NCBI GenBank assembly: GCA_963793415.1
Contig: CAWCAC010000002.1
Location: forward strand, 1,860,001-1,924,000
Direction: 5' to 3'
DNA: 64,000 nt
From: CAXMST01 sp963793415
Lineage (GTDB): Bacteria > Actinomycetota > Thermoleophilia > Solirubrobacterales > 70-9
Within the stretch, counting starts at the first letter, position 1. Each line of letters opens with the position of its first letter. The translations under genes were made by a program, and so were the position numbers. Of the stretch, positions 26,163 to 35,749 are shown piece by piece. The notes beneath the pieces were generated by a model, which worked only from the letters and a program-made list of their open reading frames with translations, was not told where the DNA came from and made no database searches.

Positions 26163-27584
26163 GTGAACGCGCTCGCGAAGTCCAAGGTCCTGGTCGCGCT
26201 GCTGGTCTCGACCGCAGCGGCGCTGCTGGCGACGGCGTCGCCGGCGGCGGCGGCGCCGCCCAACCCGGTCGAGGCAGCGGCGCTCGGCGAGCGCGCCTAC
26301 GAGTACGGATTCCCGCTGGTCGACCTGCTCCGGATCCGCAAGGAGCAGACCAGCGTTCCCTGTCCCGACGAGCGCGGCAACTCCCCGGTCAACTCCTTCT
26401 CGAACGCGGGGAACTTCGCGACCGCCGACGACCGCACTGTTGTGCTGCCGAACACCGACACTCTGTACTCGCTCGCCCACCTCGACCTGAAGAAGGGGCC
26501 GATCACGCTCAGCCACCCGGACATGGGCAAGCGCTACTACAGCTTCGAGATGGTCGATCCCTACACGAACGTGATCGCGATCCCCGGCAAGCGTGAGAAC
26601 GGCTCCGGTGCCGGCAGCTACGTGATCCGCTGGACCGGAGCGGATGGCAAGTTCGACAAGCCGAAGGGCGCCGAGGCGATCAAGTCCAAGTACCGCCGCG
26701 TCTGGGTGATCGGCAGGACGCTCGCGAGCGACTCCAAGCAGGACCAGAAGAAGGCGCACAAGAAGATGGACAAGTACTCGCTGACCCTGCCGAACGGCAA
26801 GCAGCGCCACTTCCCGAAGGGCTGCAAGCCCGGCGAGCCCGCCACCTACCCGACGCCGACCGAGGGCAAGCCGTTCGTCCGCAAGCTCAACGACGCGCTC
26901 GCCAAGAACCCGCCACCCTCGCGCGACGATCCGCTGCTCGACGAGCTCGCCCGGGTCGGAGTCGGCGCCGGGCTCTCGCCCGAGGACGCCGGGCTCTCGC
27001 CCGACGCGCTCGACGCCCTCTACGATGCCGTCGCCGCGAAGGCCCCGTCGCTGCCGACCGAGACCCGGCTCTGGGCCTACACGCAGGCGCTCGCCACCGA
27101 CGGCTGGTTCCTGGCGCCGCCCAACATCGGCAAGTTCGGGACCGACTACGAGCTGAGGGCGTTCGTCGCCTCCGCCGGGATCGGCGCCAACACCCCCGAC
27201 GAGGCGATCTACCCGGTCGCGATCGCCGACGCGGACGGCGCCCTCTTCGATGGCAGCAACAGCTACCGGCTCACGTTCGAGGCCGACGACCTGCCACCGG
27301 CGCGGTTCTTCTGGTCGGTGACGATGTACGACACCGAAGGCTTCCTCGTCGCGAACCCGATCGACCGCTACTCGATCGGCCCGAGCCACGGCAAGCTGGC
27401 GAAGAAGCCCGACGGCTCGATCGTGATCGCGATCGGGCCGACCGAGCCGACCGAGAAGGACGTCAACTGGCTGCCGGCCCCCGACACGGGCTTCCGGCTC
27501 AACATGCGCCTCTACGGGCCCAGCAAGGACGCGCAGACCGGGGTCTGGATGCCGCCGGGCGTGGTCAAGGTCACGGGCGCCTAG
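26163..27584 (+). CDS. Secreted DUF1254/DUF1214-domain protein
   Basis: 473 aa from GTG 26163. Signal peptide (VLVALLVSTAAALLATASPAAAA). DUF1254 covers about 45-200 (YEYGFPLVDLLRIR, VLPNTDTLYSLAHLDL, RYYSFEMVDPYTNV) and DUF1214 about 360-470 (RFFWSVTMYDTEGFLVANPIDRYSIG, NWLPAP, FRLNMRLYGP). These two domains usually occur together in exported proteins of unknown function. The N terminus shows the protein leaves the cytoplasm; no further role can be given. Confidence 0.9.
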   Translation: MNALAKSKVLVALLVSTAAALLATASPAAAAPPNPVEAAALGERAYEYGFPLVDLLRIRKEQTSVPCPDERGNSPVNSFSNAGNFATADDRTVVLPNTDTLYSLAHLDLKKGPITLSHPDMGKRYYSFEMVDPYTNVIAIPGKRENGSGAGSYVIRWTGADGKFDKPKGAEAIKSKYRRVWVIGRTLASDSKQDQKKAHKKMDKYSLTLPNGKQRHFPKGCKPGEPATYPTPTEGKPFVRKLNDALAKNPPPSRDDPLLDELARVGVGAGLSPEDAGLSPDALDALYDAVAAKAPSLPTETRLWAYTQALATDGWFLAPPNIGKFGTDYELRAFVASAGIGANTPDEAIYPVAIADADGALFDGSNSYRLTFEADDLPPARFFWSVTMYDTEGFLVANPIDRYSIGPSHGKLAKKPDGSIVIAIGPTEPTEKDVNWLPAPDTGFRLNMRLYGPSKDAQTGVWMPPGVVKVTGA

Positions 27585-27591
27585 AGCTCGC

Positions 27592-28398
27592 TCAGGCGAG
27601 GAAGTCGACCGTCTCGGCCACGCAGAGGCCCGGGGACGTCTCCCAGACGAAGTGCCCGGCATCGGGCACGACGACCAGCTTCGAGCCCTCGATCTCGCGC
27701 TCGAACCGGTGCGCGCCGCTGAGCGGAGCAAAGTTGTCCCTCTCGCCCCAGAGCAGCAGGGTCGGCACCCCGAGAGCGGCCGGCCCGGCTTCGTGTGGCG
27801 CCAGTTTCTCGAAGTCCATCGAGCGGTAGAACTCGAGCGTCGCCTTGCGACCGCGGCCCTCCGCGAACGGGCGCCAGTAGGCCTCGAGGTCATCGTCGTC
27901 GAAGCCGGCGCCGTCGGCGCGCAGCATCGCCCCGAAGGAGGCGAAGTCGAAGGCGGCGATCGCGTCCTCGCCCTGTTCGGAGCGCAGCAGTTCGGCGACG
28001 CCGTGCCAGCGACCGTCGCTGAAGAAGCCCGTGTCGCTGATCACGAGCGCCTCGACCCGCCCGGGGTGGCGAGCGGCCCAGGTCAGGCCGATGAAGCCGC
28101 CCCAGTCGTGGACGACGATCGCGACCCGCTCGAGGCCGAGCTCGTCGCAGAGGCCCTCGACGGCCTCGACGTTGCGCTCGTAGCTCGCAGGGCCCGGGTC
28201 CTCGGAGTCGCCGAGGCAGTAGAGGTCGGGAGCGATCGAGCGTCGTCCCCCGGCTGCCAGCCGCTCCATCAGGCCAGTCCACATCCGCGAGCTCTCGGGG
28301 AAGCCGTGCAGCAGCAGCACCGGGGCCGCGGTCTCCTCGGCCGGGCAAGCCTCGCGATAGGCGAGGGCCCCGGACCGCTTCAGCTCGACGGCGCTCAC
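27592..28398 (-). CDS. Alpha/beta hydrolase, haloalkane dehalogenase / epoxide hydrolase type
   Basis: 268 aa. The nucleophile elbow is HDWGG, with Asp rather than Ser, which marks the haloalkane dehalogenase / epoxide hydrolase branch. LLLHGFPESSRMW supplies the oxyanion HGFPES motif typical of epoxide hydrolases; the acid lies near LLWGERDNFAP and the His is in PDAGHFVWE. The exact substrate is unknown. It is convergent with the DUF1254 gene (7 bases between stops). Confidence 0.87.
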   Translation of the reverse strand: MSAVELKRSGALAYREACPAEETAAPVLLLHGFPESSRMWTGLMERLAAGGRRSIAPDLYCLGDSEDPGPASYERNVEAVEGLCDELGLERVAIVVHDWGGFIGLTWAARHPGRVEALVISDTGFFSDGRWHGVAELLRSEQGEDAIAAFDFASFGAMLRADGAGFDDDDLEAYWRPFAEGRGRKATLEFYRSMDFEKLAPHEAGPAALGVPTLLLWGERDNFAPLSGAHRFEREIEGSKLVVVPDAGHFVWETSPGLCVAETVDFLA

Positions 28399-28508
28399 AC
28401 GACGACCCTACCGCCGCGAAGGCCGAGACCTCAGGCCAGGGCGGGTCGCTCCGAGCGGCCGCCACGCCCACCGTCCTTCCTATCGCGCCGCTACCCTTGT
28501 CCGCCCCC

Positions 28509-28579
28509 GGCGCCTTGGCGGAGTGGTTACGCAGCGGCCTGCAAAGCCGTTTACACCGGTTCGATTCCGGTAGGCGCCT
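28509..28579 (+). tRNA. tRNA-Cys (GCA)
   Basis: Acceptor GGCGCCT with AGGCGCC, anticodon loop CTGCAAA (GCA), T-arm ACCGG/CCGGT with TTCGATT, discriminator T as usual for tRNA-Cys. 71 bases, no encoded CCA. A TACCCT -10-like element lies about 15 bases upstream. No duplicated 3' end was seen downstream, so this tRNA is not occupied. Confidence 0.95.
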
Positions 28580-28769
28580 CTCCGCGGCGAACAGCGGGCC
28601 GAGGGCATCCCGGGCGAGCCCGATCCCGAGTCCTACCCGAACGGGCGATTCGCCTGGCTCGAGGATCCCGAGGGGAATCGCCCAGCTCTGGGAGCCGAAC
28701 GCCGCCGCATTCGCTCGCGACCCCGGCCCCGGCGACTGACCTGGTGGAGGGTCCGCAGCCGCTAGCCGG

Positions 28770-31247
28770 TCAGCGGGAGACGGCGACCTTGCCGTCTTCG
28801 ACCCGGGCGGCGATGCGGATCGCGCGGCTCTTGCGGTCGTAGCTCCACCTGCTCCTCGCGAGCTCGCGGCCGTCGACCTTGACGGTCCGGGGTCGGAATG
28901 GTCGCTTCAGCGTCGCCAGCGAGGCCTCGACGTCGAGCCGTAGCCGGCGATCGGCGCCGATCCGGAGCTTCCAGCCGCGCTGGGTCTCGGTCGAGCGCAA
29001 CTGACCGCCGCCGTTGAAGCGGGCGGAGCTCTTGCCGCGGGGGAAGGCGAGCACGTGGAGGCGGTCGCGGCGGTCGTCGAGGCCGACGTGACCCTTGTCG
29101 GCGTAGTCGGCGAGCGTCTCGACGTCGGCGGGGAGCAGCGGCAGCAGGGTGCCGGCCTTGGCGTAGGCCGGGATCTCGTCCAGCGGCGCCTCGGCTCTGA
29201 CCTTGCGCGAGCCGTCGATCACCTTCGCGCGGCCCTCGACGCCGAACTCGCCGCTCTTGTCGCGGAAGCCGACCGCGTCCCAGAGGTCGATCCACTCGTC
29301 GTGGGGCAGGTAGACCCTCCGTGAGGTCGCGCCCGGCTCGAGGATCGGCGCCACCAGCAGGCTCGGGCCGAACAGGTACTGGGCGTCGCGGCCGGTCGCG
29401 TGCGGGTCCTTCGGGTAGGCGAGCGCGAGCTGGCGCATGATCGGCATCCCGCGCTTCGCGTAGGCCCGGTCGGCCGCCTTCAGGTACGGGTAGAGCTGGG
29501 TGCGGAGCTTCGCGTAGCGGCGGTAGATCGGCAGCGTCTCGTCCTCCCAGACCTGCGGCCGGGCCGAGGCCGGCACGCCGATGCCCTCGGCCTTGGTCCG
29601 CATGACGCCGCTGAAGGCGCCGAACTGGAGCCAGCGCGCGAGCAACTCCGCGTCCAGGGTCTGGCCCGAGAGCGTGAAGAAGCCGCCGATGTCCGAGCCC
29701 CACAGAGAGACGCCCGAGAGACCCATCGTCAGCGCCTCGCGCACCGACGAGCGGAGCCCGTCGAAGCCCCAGCCGGTGGTCGGGTCGCCGCCCCAGACGA
29801 TCTGGGAGTGCTTGGCGGCACCGGTGAAACCGGAGCGGTTGAAGCGGATCACCGGTCGGTCCTTGGAGTCGGCGTAGCGCATGCCCTGGCGGTGGTAGAG
29901 GACCGGGTAGCGGTTGTGCATCTGCTTGCCTGTCTGGCCGTTGGCGGCGAGCGCGTCGGGCGGCGTGTACTCGCCGTAGTCCTCCATCCAGCCGTCGTAG
30001 CCCGCCCGGTAGGCGCGATCGAGGATCGAGCGGTAGATCGGCACCGCCGCCGGGTCGGAGAAGTCGAACATGCCGACCTGGGTGACGCCGGAGCCGACGA
30101 AGGCGGTGAACGTGTACGGGCTGCCGTCGGGCTTCTCGTAGAAGGCGCCGGCGTCGATCGCGCGGTCGTAGGGCTCCTCGTAGCTGGCGCAGATCGCCTC
30201 GCGTGTGTAGGTGAGGGCGGCGGCGCCGGTCGCGTGCAGGTCCGCGGCGCGTTGCCGTTCGCTCTCATCTTCACCGAGATCGGAGCCACACGGCATGTAG
30301 CGCATGTGGGTCTCGACCGCCGAATACGGGGCGTCGGCGTCGCGCAGGATGCCGAGGTTGTCGAGCTCGTCCGGCGCCGTGTTCTGGTGCCCGGTCTGGA
30401 TCCAGGGCCCGAACAGCCACGGGGCCGCGGGCCGGGGCTGGCGGCCGATGTCGGCGGTCAATCGCCGCAACGCGTCCTCCGGCTTCGGCCCCGCGTAGAA
30501 GCTGAGCTCGAGTCGCTGCGCGCTGACCTCGAAGCTCCACTCGTCGGCGGCCTCGGTACCGAGCCGGAAGCGGCTCGTCTCGAAGTTGCCGGAGAGAACA
30601 CCGTAGCCCCGGGTGGAGAGCAGCCAGGGCATCGGGAAGTAGGTGGCGTCGCTGCGCTCGCGGAAGCCCCAGGGCGGAACGGTGTTGCTGATCACCGCGT
30701 ACTCGCTCTCTTGGTAGGGCCCCTCGCCGACGTAGTTCTCGACCACGCGGCCGCGCTGATCGACGTGGTCGGAGCGCTCCCCGAAGCCGAGCATCCGCTC
30801 CGAGCCGGTGGCATCGAAGCCGATGCCGATTCGCTCGACGGGATTGGGACCTTGGCCTTCGACCTCCGCCGCGAGGGACTGGACGCCGCCGCCCGCCGGC
30901 CCGATCGTCAGCGCGATGCGACGGCCGGAGGGGTCGTCCGTATCGAGCACCACGAGGTGCTCGTCGCCGACGAACTTCTCGCTGAGGATCCCGGTCGCGT
31001 GGTGCCAGCCGCCGGCGAGGTAGGCGATCCGTCCGCCGGGCCCAGGCCCGGTGCCGCTCGCCTCGTTCAGCGCTCCGTCGGCGGCGACGCCGAGCACCGA
31101 GAGCGCCCCCGACTCGGGATCGACGGCGATCGTCTGGCCGTCGGCAGCGGCGGCGCTCGCGGGTACCGTCAGCAGCGTCAGGGTCGACAGCCACAGGGCG
31201 GCCAGACGGCCGCGCCCGCGCCCCCCAGGGCAAGTCCTCTCAGGCAT
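28770..31247 (-). CDS. Secreted glycoside hydrolase family 31 enzyme
   Basis: 825 aa from ATG 31247. Signal peptide (LAALWLSTLTLLTVPASAAAA). The N-terminal beta-sandwich is followed by the TIM barrel with the catalytic nucleophile Asp423 in YDGWMEDYGEYTP and acid/base Asp488 in VWGGDPTTGW, then GLSGVSLWGSDIGGF. A C-terminal beta region ends in a DUF5110-like domain. GH31 enzymes cleave alpha-glucosides, alpha-xylosides or sulfoquinovosides; the WMEDYGEYTP form is close to the sulfoquinovosidase/YihQ-like branch, but substrate residues cannot be assigned here. A DUF6458 gene lies 56 bases upstream on the same strand. Confidence 0.92.
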   Translation of the reverse strand: MPERTCPGGRGRGRLAALWLSTLTLLTVPASAAAADGQTIAVDPESGALSVLGVAADGALNEASGTGPGPGGRIAYLAGGWHHATGILSEKFVGDEHLVVLDTDDPSGRRIALTIGPAGGGVQSLAAEVEGQGPNPVERIGIGFDATGSERMLGFGERSDHVDQRGRVVENYVGEGPYQESEYAVISNTVPPWGFRERSDATYFPMPWLLSTRGYGVLSGNFETSRFRLGTEAADEWSFEVSAQRLELSFYAGPKPEDALRRLTADIGRQPRPAAPWLFGPWIQTGHQNTAPDELDNLGILRDADAPYSAVETHMRYMPCGSDLGEDESERQRAADLHATGAAALTYTREAICASYEEPYDRAIDAGAFYEKPDGSPYTFTAFVGSGVTQVGMFDFSDPAAVPIYRSILDRAYRAGYDGWMEDYGEYTPPDALAANGQTGKQMHNRYPVLYHRQGMRYADSKDRPVIRFNRSGFTGAAKHSQIVWGGDPTTGWGFDGLRSSVREALTMGLSGVSLWGSDIGGFFTLSGQTLDAELLARWLQFGAFSGVMRTKAEGIGVPASARPQVWEDETLPIYRRYAKLRTQLYPYLKAADRAYAKRGMPIMRQLALAYPKDPHATGRDAQYLFGPSLLVAPILEPGATSRRVYLPHDEWIDLWDAVGFRDKSGEFGVEGRAKVIDGSRKVRAEAPLDEIPAYAKAGTLLPLLPADVETLADYADKGHVGLDDRRDRLHVLAFPRGKSSARFNGGGQLRSTETQRGWKLRIGADRRLRLDVEASLATLKRPFRPRTVKVDGRELARSRWSYDRKSRAIRIAARVEDGKVAVSR

Positions 31248-31303
31248 GCGCCGATTATGGCGCCCGAGACGGGCTGGGCCGTATCGCCCGGGGGCGGGGG
31301 CGC

Positions 31304-31537
31304 TCAGTAGCGGTCGCGGACCGGCGGCTCGCGGGTGACGACCTCGCGCTCGACGGGCTGCGCATCGCGCCGCCGCCACATGCTGAGGCGGAAGAACTCG
31401 AGGACCGCCCCGGCGACGCCGGCGATCATCAGGATCAGGCCGATCGTCTGCAGGTCGACGCCGTCGATGCTGTCCGAGACGGCGTAGCGAAGGATCGCGC
31501 CGATCGCGACGAGGAAGATTGCGGCTCCGATTGTCAT
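31304..31537 (-). CDS. DUF6458-type small membrane protein
   Basis: 77 aa. MTIGAAIFLVAIGAILRYAV and GVDLQTIGLILMIAGVAGAVLEF are two membrane segments with the short Asp-rich link seen in this actinobacterial family, and the basic tail contains RRRDAQPVEREVVTRE. Function unknown. ATG 31537 has GGAGCC upstream; the frame ends 56 bases before the GH31 start. Confidence 0.85.
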   Translation of the reverse strand: MTIGAAIFLVAIGAILRYAVSDSIDGVDLQTIGLILMIAGVAGAVLEFFRLSMWRRRDAQPVEREVVTREPPVRDRY

Positions 31538-31627
31538 CTTTGGCTCCTTGGTGGATGGGTGCCCAGGTGTTTACCCCGGCTCGACCCGGGCCAATCGCGA
31601 CGGCCGCAGTCGCTACGGTGTCCTGCG

Positions 31628-32482
31628 ATGGACGGATCAGGCGGGATCCCGGTCGAGTTCGTGCGCGAGGGCGAGGGCGAGCCCGTGCTCGTCGTCCATG
31701 GCAGCCCCGGCGGCTCCGATCAGGGTGTCGCGCTCGGACGCTTCCTGATCCGCGCCGGCTTCGAGGTGATCAGCCCGAGCCGCCCCGGATACCTCGGGAC
31801 CCCGCTCGACGCCGGCCCGGGGATCGATGCGCAGGCGGATCGGCTTGCCGGCCTGCTCGATCACCTCGGCCTCGACCGGGTCAGGGTGCTCTGCTGGTCC
31901 GGCGGCGGCCCATCTTCCTACCGCCTCGCCGCGCGTCACCCTGAGCGGGTCGAGCGTCTCGTCGCGCTCAGCGCGGTCAGCGGCGCCTACGCCATGCACG
32001 AGGAGAGCTGGGCCGATCGGATGATGCTCTCGACGACGGCCGGCAACTGGACTATCGAAGTCTTGATGGAGCACCTGCCCGGGCAGGCGGTACAGGCGAC
32101 GCTCAGCGAAGAGGGAGACCTGACCAAGGAGGAGTTGCGCGAGCAGCGCGACTCGGTCCTCGCCGACGACAACGCGCTCGGCTTCATGCGGGAGCTCGCA
32201 GGAACGGTCGATCACCGGCCGGACCGCAAGACCGGCTTCGAGAACGACAAGCGGGAGTTCGCGGCGATCGCTTCGCTCGGGCTCGAGTCGATCGAGGCGC
32301 CGGTGCTGCTCGTGCACGGGGATGCCGACACGGACGTGCCGGTCGAGCAGAGCGAGAGGGCCGACGCCCGGCTCGCCGACAGTGAGCTGATCCGGGTCGA
32401 TCGCGGCACCCACCTCTGTGCCTGGGCGCATCCTGACGACGCCGCGATCCAGGCACGGATCGGAAGTTTCCTGCGGGCGTGA
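31628..32482 (+). CDS. Alpha/beta hydrolase
   Basis: 284 aa from ATG 31628. VVHGSPGGSDQG is the oxyanion loop, the elbow is CWSGGGPSS with the Ser nucleophile, the acid lies in VHGDADTDVPV and the His is in RGTHLCAW. Resembles prolyl-aminopeptidase/hydrolase-type enzymes; substrate unknown. Followed 34 bases later by the DUF2294 gene. Confidence 0.85.
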   Translation: MDGSGGIPVEFVREGEGEPVLVVHGSPGGSDQGVALGRFLIRAGFEVISPSRPGYLGTPLDAGPGIDAQADRLAGLLDHLGLDRVRVLCWSGGGPSSYRLAARHPERVERLVALSAVSGAYAMHEESWADRMMLSTTAGNWTIEVLMEHLPGQAVQATLSEEGDLTKEELREQRDSVLADDNALGFMRELAGTVDHRPDRKTGFENDKREFAAIASLGLESIEAPVLLVHGDADTDVPVEQSERADARLADSELIRVDRGTHLCAWAHPDDAAIQARIGSFLRA

Positions 32483-32516
32483 GCAAACCGGCCTATCCGG
32501 GTACGATCGAAGAAGA

Positions 32517-32933
32517 ATGAGTCCGGTGTACGGCGAGACGAACTTCGAGCAGAACGTGACCCCGGCCGACTGCCGCGCGATCGCCCGCGAGGCCGTGCGG
32601 ATCTGGAAGGAGAAGGTCGGCCGGGGTCCCAACTACGCGAAGGCATTCGCGATCGAGGGCGCGATCGCGATGGTCTTCCGAGACGTGCTCACCCAGGTCG
32701 AGCGCGAACTCGTCGCCACGGGTGGGGCGGACGCAGTGCGGCAGATGCGCCGGGAGGTCTTCGAGAACAACCGCGATCGCCTGATCGAGGCCGTCGAGAG
32801 CACCTCGGGCGGCACCGTCGAGACCGTCCTCTATGACGTCGCGCCCGAGCACGACACGAGCGGCTTCCTCTTCCTGCTCGCCGATCCCTCCTCGCCCGCC
32901 GGCGACGAGGTCGGCGAGGACAAGGCCGCATAG
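32517..32933 (+). CDS. DUF2294 (Na-translocating-regulator-like) protein
   Basis: 138 aa from ATG 32517, preceded by a purine-rich GAAGAAG. The pattern WKEKVGRGPNYAKAFAIEGAIAMVFRDVLTQVERELVATGGADAVRQMRREVFENNRDRLIEAVESTSGGTVETVLYDVAPEHDTSGFLFLL matches DUF2294, in which the GRGP motif is most conserved. Function unknown. The family is common in stress-adapted soil bacteria. Confidence 0.85.
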   Translation: MSPVYGETNFEQNVTPADCRAIAREAVRIWKEKVGRGPNYAKAFAIEGAIAMVFRDVLTQVERELVATGGADAVRQMRREVFENNRDRLIEAVESTSGGTVETVLYDVAPEHDTSGFLFLLADPSSPAGDEVGEDKAA

Positions 32934-33050
32934 CCCGCCCGAGAGCGGGCAGACCCCGGACAACCTCGCGACCGCGGTTCTCGTGGGGCCGAGGGGCGGC
33001 GCGTCCTGGCTGGGCGGGCCGCTTCTGCGATTGACGCTGCCGTATCCCGT

Positions 33051-34403
33051 TCAGAGGGAGCTCGGGAAGGTCTCCGGAGGCTCGTTCCGCTGCCACTCCG
33101 CGCTCAGCTCGAGTGGCTCGACGGCGCGGGTGTGGTCGATGTGCAGGAGCCAGTCGAACTGCTCGCTTACCCACGAGCCGAAGTAGTGGCTTGCGCGCTC
33201 GGTCTCGGGCCGGTAGATGACGCCGATGGCGCGCTGGAGCATTGGTTCCGAGAGCATCGAGCGTCCGGCGCCGGGCCGGCTGAGATCGACGATGAAGTCG
33301 GGGACGGCGAGGTCGTGGAAGAGCCGCTCGTAGCTGCCCGGCAGGCCGGGGCGTACCGTCTTGCGCTCGGCGGCCGCATCCCAGGCGGAGGCAGCCGTCA
33401 CCGTCCCCTCGTAAGTCGAGAAGCCGATCAGGGCGCAGCCGTCGCCGTGGAGCTCGCGGGCGAGCTGCCCGAGGTTGAGCTCGCCGCGCTTTGACATCTC
33501 GGTCCGCCGCGCGTCCCCGACGTGCGAGTTGTGAGCCCAAACGATCGCTTTGGCAGGGCCGCTTCCGCGCCGATCGAGGTGCCGCAGCATCTGTTCCAGG
33601 GTCTGGGCCATGTGCCGGTCGCGGAGGTTCCAGGAGAGCTCGTGCCGGCCCACGAACATCGCTCGGTAGTAGCGCTCGGCGTTGATCACGAGCCGGGCGT
33701 TCTGCTCGGCGTGGAACTGCTCGTCCTCAGCGGCGAATCCGTCGCGCCGCAGATACGCATCCCCCGCCTTCTGCAGGGCGACGAGCTGTTCCAGGACCTC
33801 GTCCTGGCAGGCCTGAGTCATGTCGCGGATCGCCGCGTAGCCATAGTCCTGGCTGCTTTCGAAGGGGTCGAAGCAGGCGTAACGCGCGCGGGCGGCCGCT
33901 GCCTGCTCGGGTGAGATCCTCTCGAGGTACTCGAGCACGCAGGAGACGGATCTGTAGAGGCTGTACAGATCGAGGCCGAACAGGGAGGCGTCTTGCCCGC
34001 CGTCATTGGCGTCGCGCAGCCAGCCGACGAAGTCGAGCATCTCGGCGTTGCGCCACATCCAGGTAGGGAAGCGCTCGAAGCCGCGCAGCGCCTGTTCGGC
34101 GTCGGCGTCGTCGGCCGCTCCGTGCACCCAGCGGTTGACGCGATGGGCATCGGGCCAGTCGCCCTCGATCGCGACGGCGCCAAACCCGTACTCAGCGATC
34201 AGCCGCTTGCTGATCTCGGCGCGCCGCCGATAGAACTCGTGCGTACCGTGGCTCGCCTCGCCGATCAGGACGACGCGCTTGTCCTTGACGGCTTCGATCA
34301 AGTCGTCGTAGTCGCCGGGCCCGCCGCTCAACGGCCGCACGGCGTCGCGAAGGACGCCGACGCGGTCGACGTCGCCTCGGATGGCGGCGCCTCGGGCGCT
34401 CAT
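33051..34403 (-). CDS. Erythromycin-esterase-family protein
   Basis: 450 aa from ATG 34403. LIGEASHGTHEFYRRRAEISKRLI, AIEGDWPDAHRVNRWV, the WAHNSHVGDARRTEM segment and FSTYEGTVTAASAWD are the conserved active-site regions (Glu and His residues) of this family. Most non-Ere members have no proven macrolide-esterase activity and occur in stress loci. The ATG overlaps the stop of the phosphoribosyltransferase-hydrolase gene, and Mycobacterium tuberculosis Rv2030c fuses the same two domain types, which supports a joint role. Confidence 0.9.
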   Translation of the reverse strand: MSARGAAIRGDVDRVGVLRDAVRPLSGGPGDYDDLIEAVKDKRVVLIGEASHGTHEFYRRRAEISKRLIAEYGFGAVAIEGDWPDAHRVNRWVHGAADDADAEQALRGFERFPTWMWRNAEMLDFVGWLRDANDGGQDASLFGLDLYSLYRSVSCVLEYLERISPEQAAAARARYACFDPFESSQDYGYAAIRDMTQACQDEVLEQLVALQKAGDAYLRRDGFAAEDEQFHAEQNARLVINAERYYRAMFVGRHELSWNLRDRHMAQTLEQMLRHLDRRGSGPAKAIVWAHNSHVGDARRTEMSKRGELNLGQLARELHGDGCALIGFSTYEGTVTAASAWDAAAERKTVRPGLPGSYERLFHDLAVPDFIVDLSRPGAGRSMLSEPMLQRAIGVIYRPETERASHYFGSWVSEQFDWLLHIDHTRAVEPLELSAEWQRNEPPETFPSSL

Positions 34404-35749
34404 CGGGGCTGGAGCCGGGCGCGGTCGGGCTTCGGAGCGAGTCTCGCCTCGAACCACTCGATGGCATATCTGGCGACCAGCGCGAGAGCGCCGGTCTCCT
34501 CGAAGAGGTGTCCGGCGCCCGGCACGACGGCGATCTCCACAGGCCCCGCGATCAGGTCGGCCGCACTCTCGTTGAGGCCGAGGACGACTTGGTCGGCACC
34601 CCCGACGATCAGTAGCGTCGGAGCCTGCACGTGGGTCAGGGCGCCCTCAGCGAGGTCGGGACGCCCGCCGCGCGAGACGACGGCCCCGATCCGCTCGCCA
34701 CCGACCGCCGCTGCGAGGAGGGCCGCAGCTGCACCCGTGGACGCGCCGAAAAGCCCGACCGGCAGCCCGGAGACGGAGGGCTCCGTCCCGGCCCAGTCGA
34801 TCGCGGCCAGCAGTCGTTCCGCGAGCAACTCGATGTTGAAGACGTTCGCCCTGACGCGCTCCTCGCGCTCCGTCAGCAGGTCCAGCAGCAGCGTCGCGAA
34901 GCCGGCGTCGTTGAGCGCCTCGGCGACGGACCGGTTGCGCGGGCTGTTCCGCCCGGAGCCGGATCCATGGGCGAAGATGACGAGGGCCTCGGGGGCCGGC
35001 GGGATACGCAGGTCGCCGCTCAGCGCGATTCGCCTCCCTGCCGGGATTCGGACCGCTACCTCGGTTGCGTCGCCGAAGAGCCGGCCGGTCTCCCGCCCGC
35101 GCTCCGCCTCCTCGAGGAGCGCGATGACCTCGGCATCGGTCGTCGGGCTGAAGTCGTCGTACCAACGCCCAACACCGCCGAAGTGACGCGGCTGGAGCGG
35201 GCAGATCACCTCGTCGAACTCGCCCGCGAGCGCCGAGTCGACACCCTGCGGGCCGACTGGAACCAGGAGCGTGATCCGGCTCGCGCCGCGACTCCGCAGC
35301 GCGCGGGCAGCCGCGATTGCGGTGCTGCCGGTTGCGACGCCATCGTCTACGAGCAGGACCGGACGGCCGCTGACGTCGAGTGGCTCGGATTCGCCCCGGT
35401 ACTGATCCCGGCGGCGCTCGAGCTCAGCTCGTTCGGCGTCGATCGTCTCGGCGAGTTCGGCTCGGCTGATGCCGAGATCGCTGATCGCGGCCCCGTCGAG
35501 GATCAGCTGCCCATCGTCGGCGATCGCTCCGACCGCGAGCTCGGGATTGAGCGGGGCGCCCACCTTGCGAACGAGGGTGATGTCGAGCGGCGCACCGATT
35601 GCCCTCGCAACCTCGTGGGCAACGGGCACACCGCCGCGCGGCAAAGCAACAACGACCGGGTCGTCGAGGCTGCGGCCGGCGAGATCGGCGGCGAGCAGAC
35701 GCCCCGCCTCGCGCCGGTTGGCGTAGGTCTGGGTGAAACGCGGATTCAT
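34400..35749 (-). CDS. Phosphoribosyltransferase fused to a dienelactone-hydrolase-like domain
   Basis: 449 aa. Residues about 1-215 are a type I phosphoribosyltransferase with the PRPP loop VLLVDDGVATGSTA at about 130-143. Residues about 230-445 are an alpha/beta hydrolase of the dienelactone hydrolase type (FAHGSGSGRNSPRN, elbow FGASTGAAAA, acid in VGGADQVV, His in PGAGHLFEE). The combination also occurs in Rv0571c of Mycobacterium. It has 4-base overlaps with the genes on both sides, so it is the middle of a three-gene operon. Confidence 0.9.
   Translation of the reverse strand: MNPRFTQTYANRREAGRLLAADLAGRSLDDPVVVALPRGGVPVAHEVARAIGAPLDITLVRKVGAPLNPELAVGAIADDGQLILDGAAISDLGISRAELAETIDAERAELERRRDQYRGESEPLDVSGRPVLLVDDGVATGSTAIAAARALRSRGASRITLLVPVGPQGVDSALAGEFDEVICPLQPRHFGGVGRWYDDFSPTTDAEVIALLEEAERGRETGRLFGDATEVAVRIPAGRRIALSGDLRIPPAPEALVIFAHGSGSGRNSPRNRSVAEALNDAGFATLLLDLLTEREERVRANVFNIELLAERLLAAIDWAGTEPSVSGLPVGLFGASTGAAAALLAAAVGGERIGAVVSRGGRPDLAEGALTHVQAPTLLIVGGADQVVLGLNESAADLIAGPVEIAVVPGAGHLFEETGALALVARYAIEWFEARLAPKPDRARLQPR

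Noticed and set aside
28509..28769. Possible third island at tRNA-Cys
   Set aside because: No copy of the tRNA-Cys 3' end and no integrase or base-composition change were found downstream.
29400..31310. Plus-strand frame of more than 600 codons opposite the GH31 gene
   Set aside because: The minus strand encodes a complete GH31 enzyme with both catalytic Asp residues; the plus frame has no recognisable domain.
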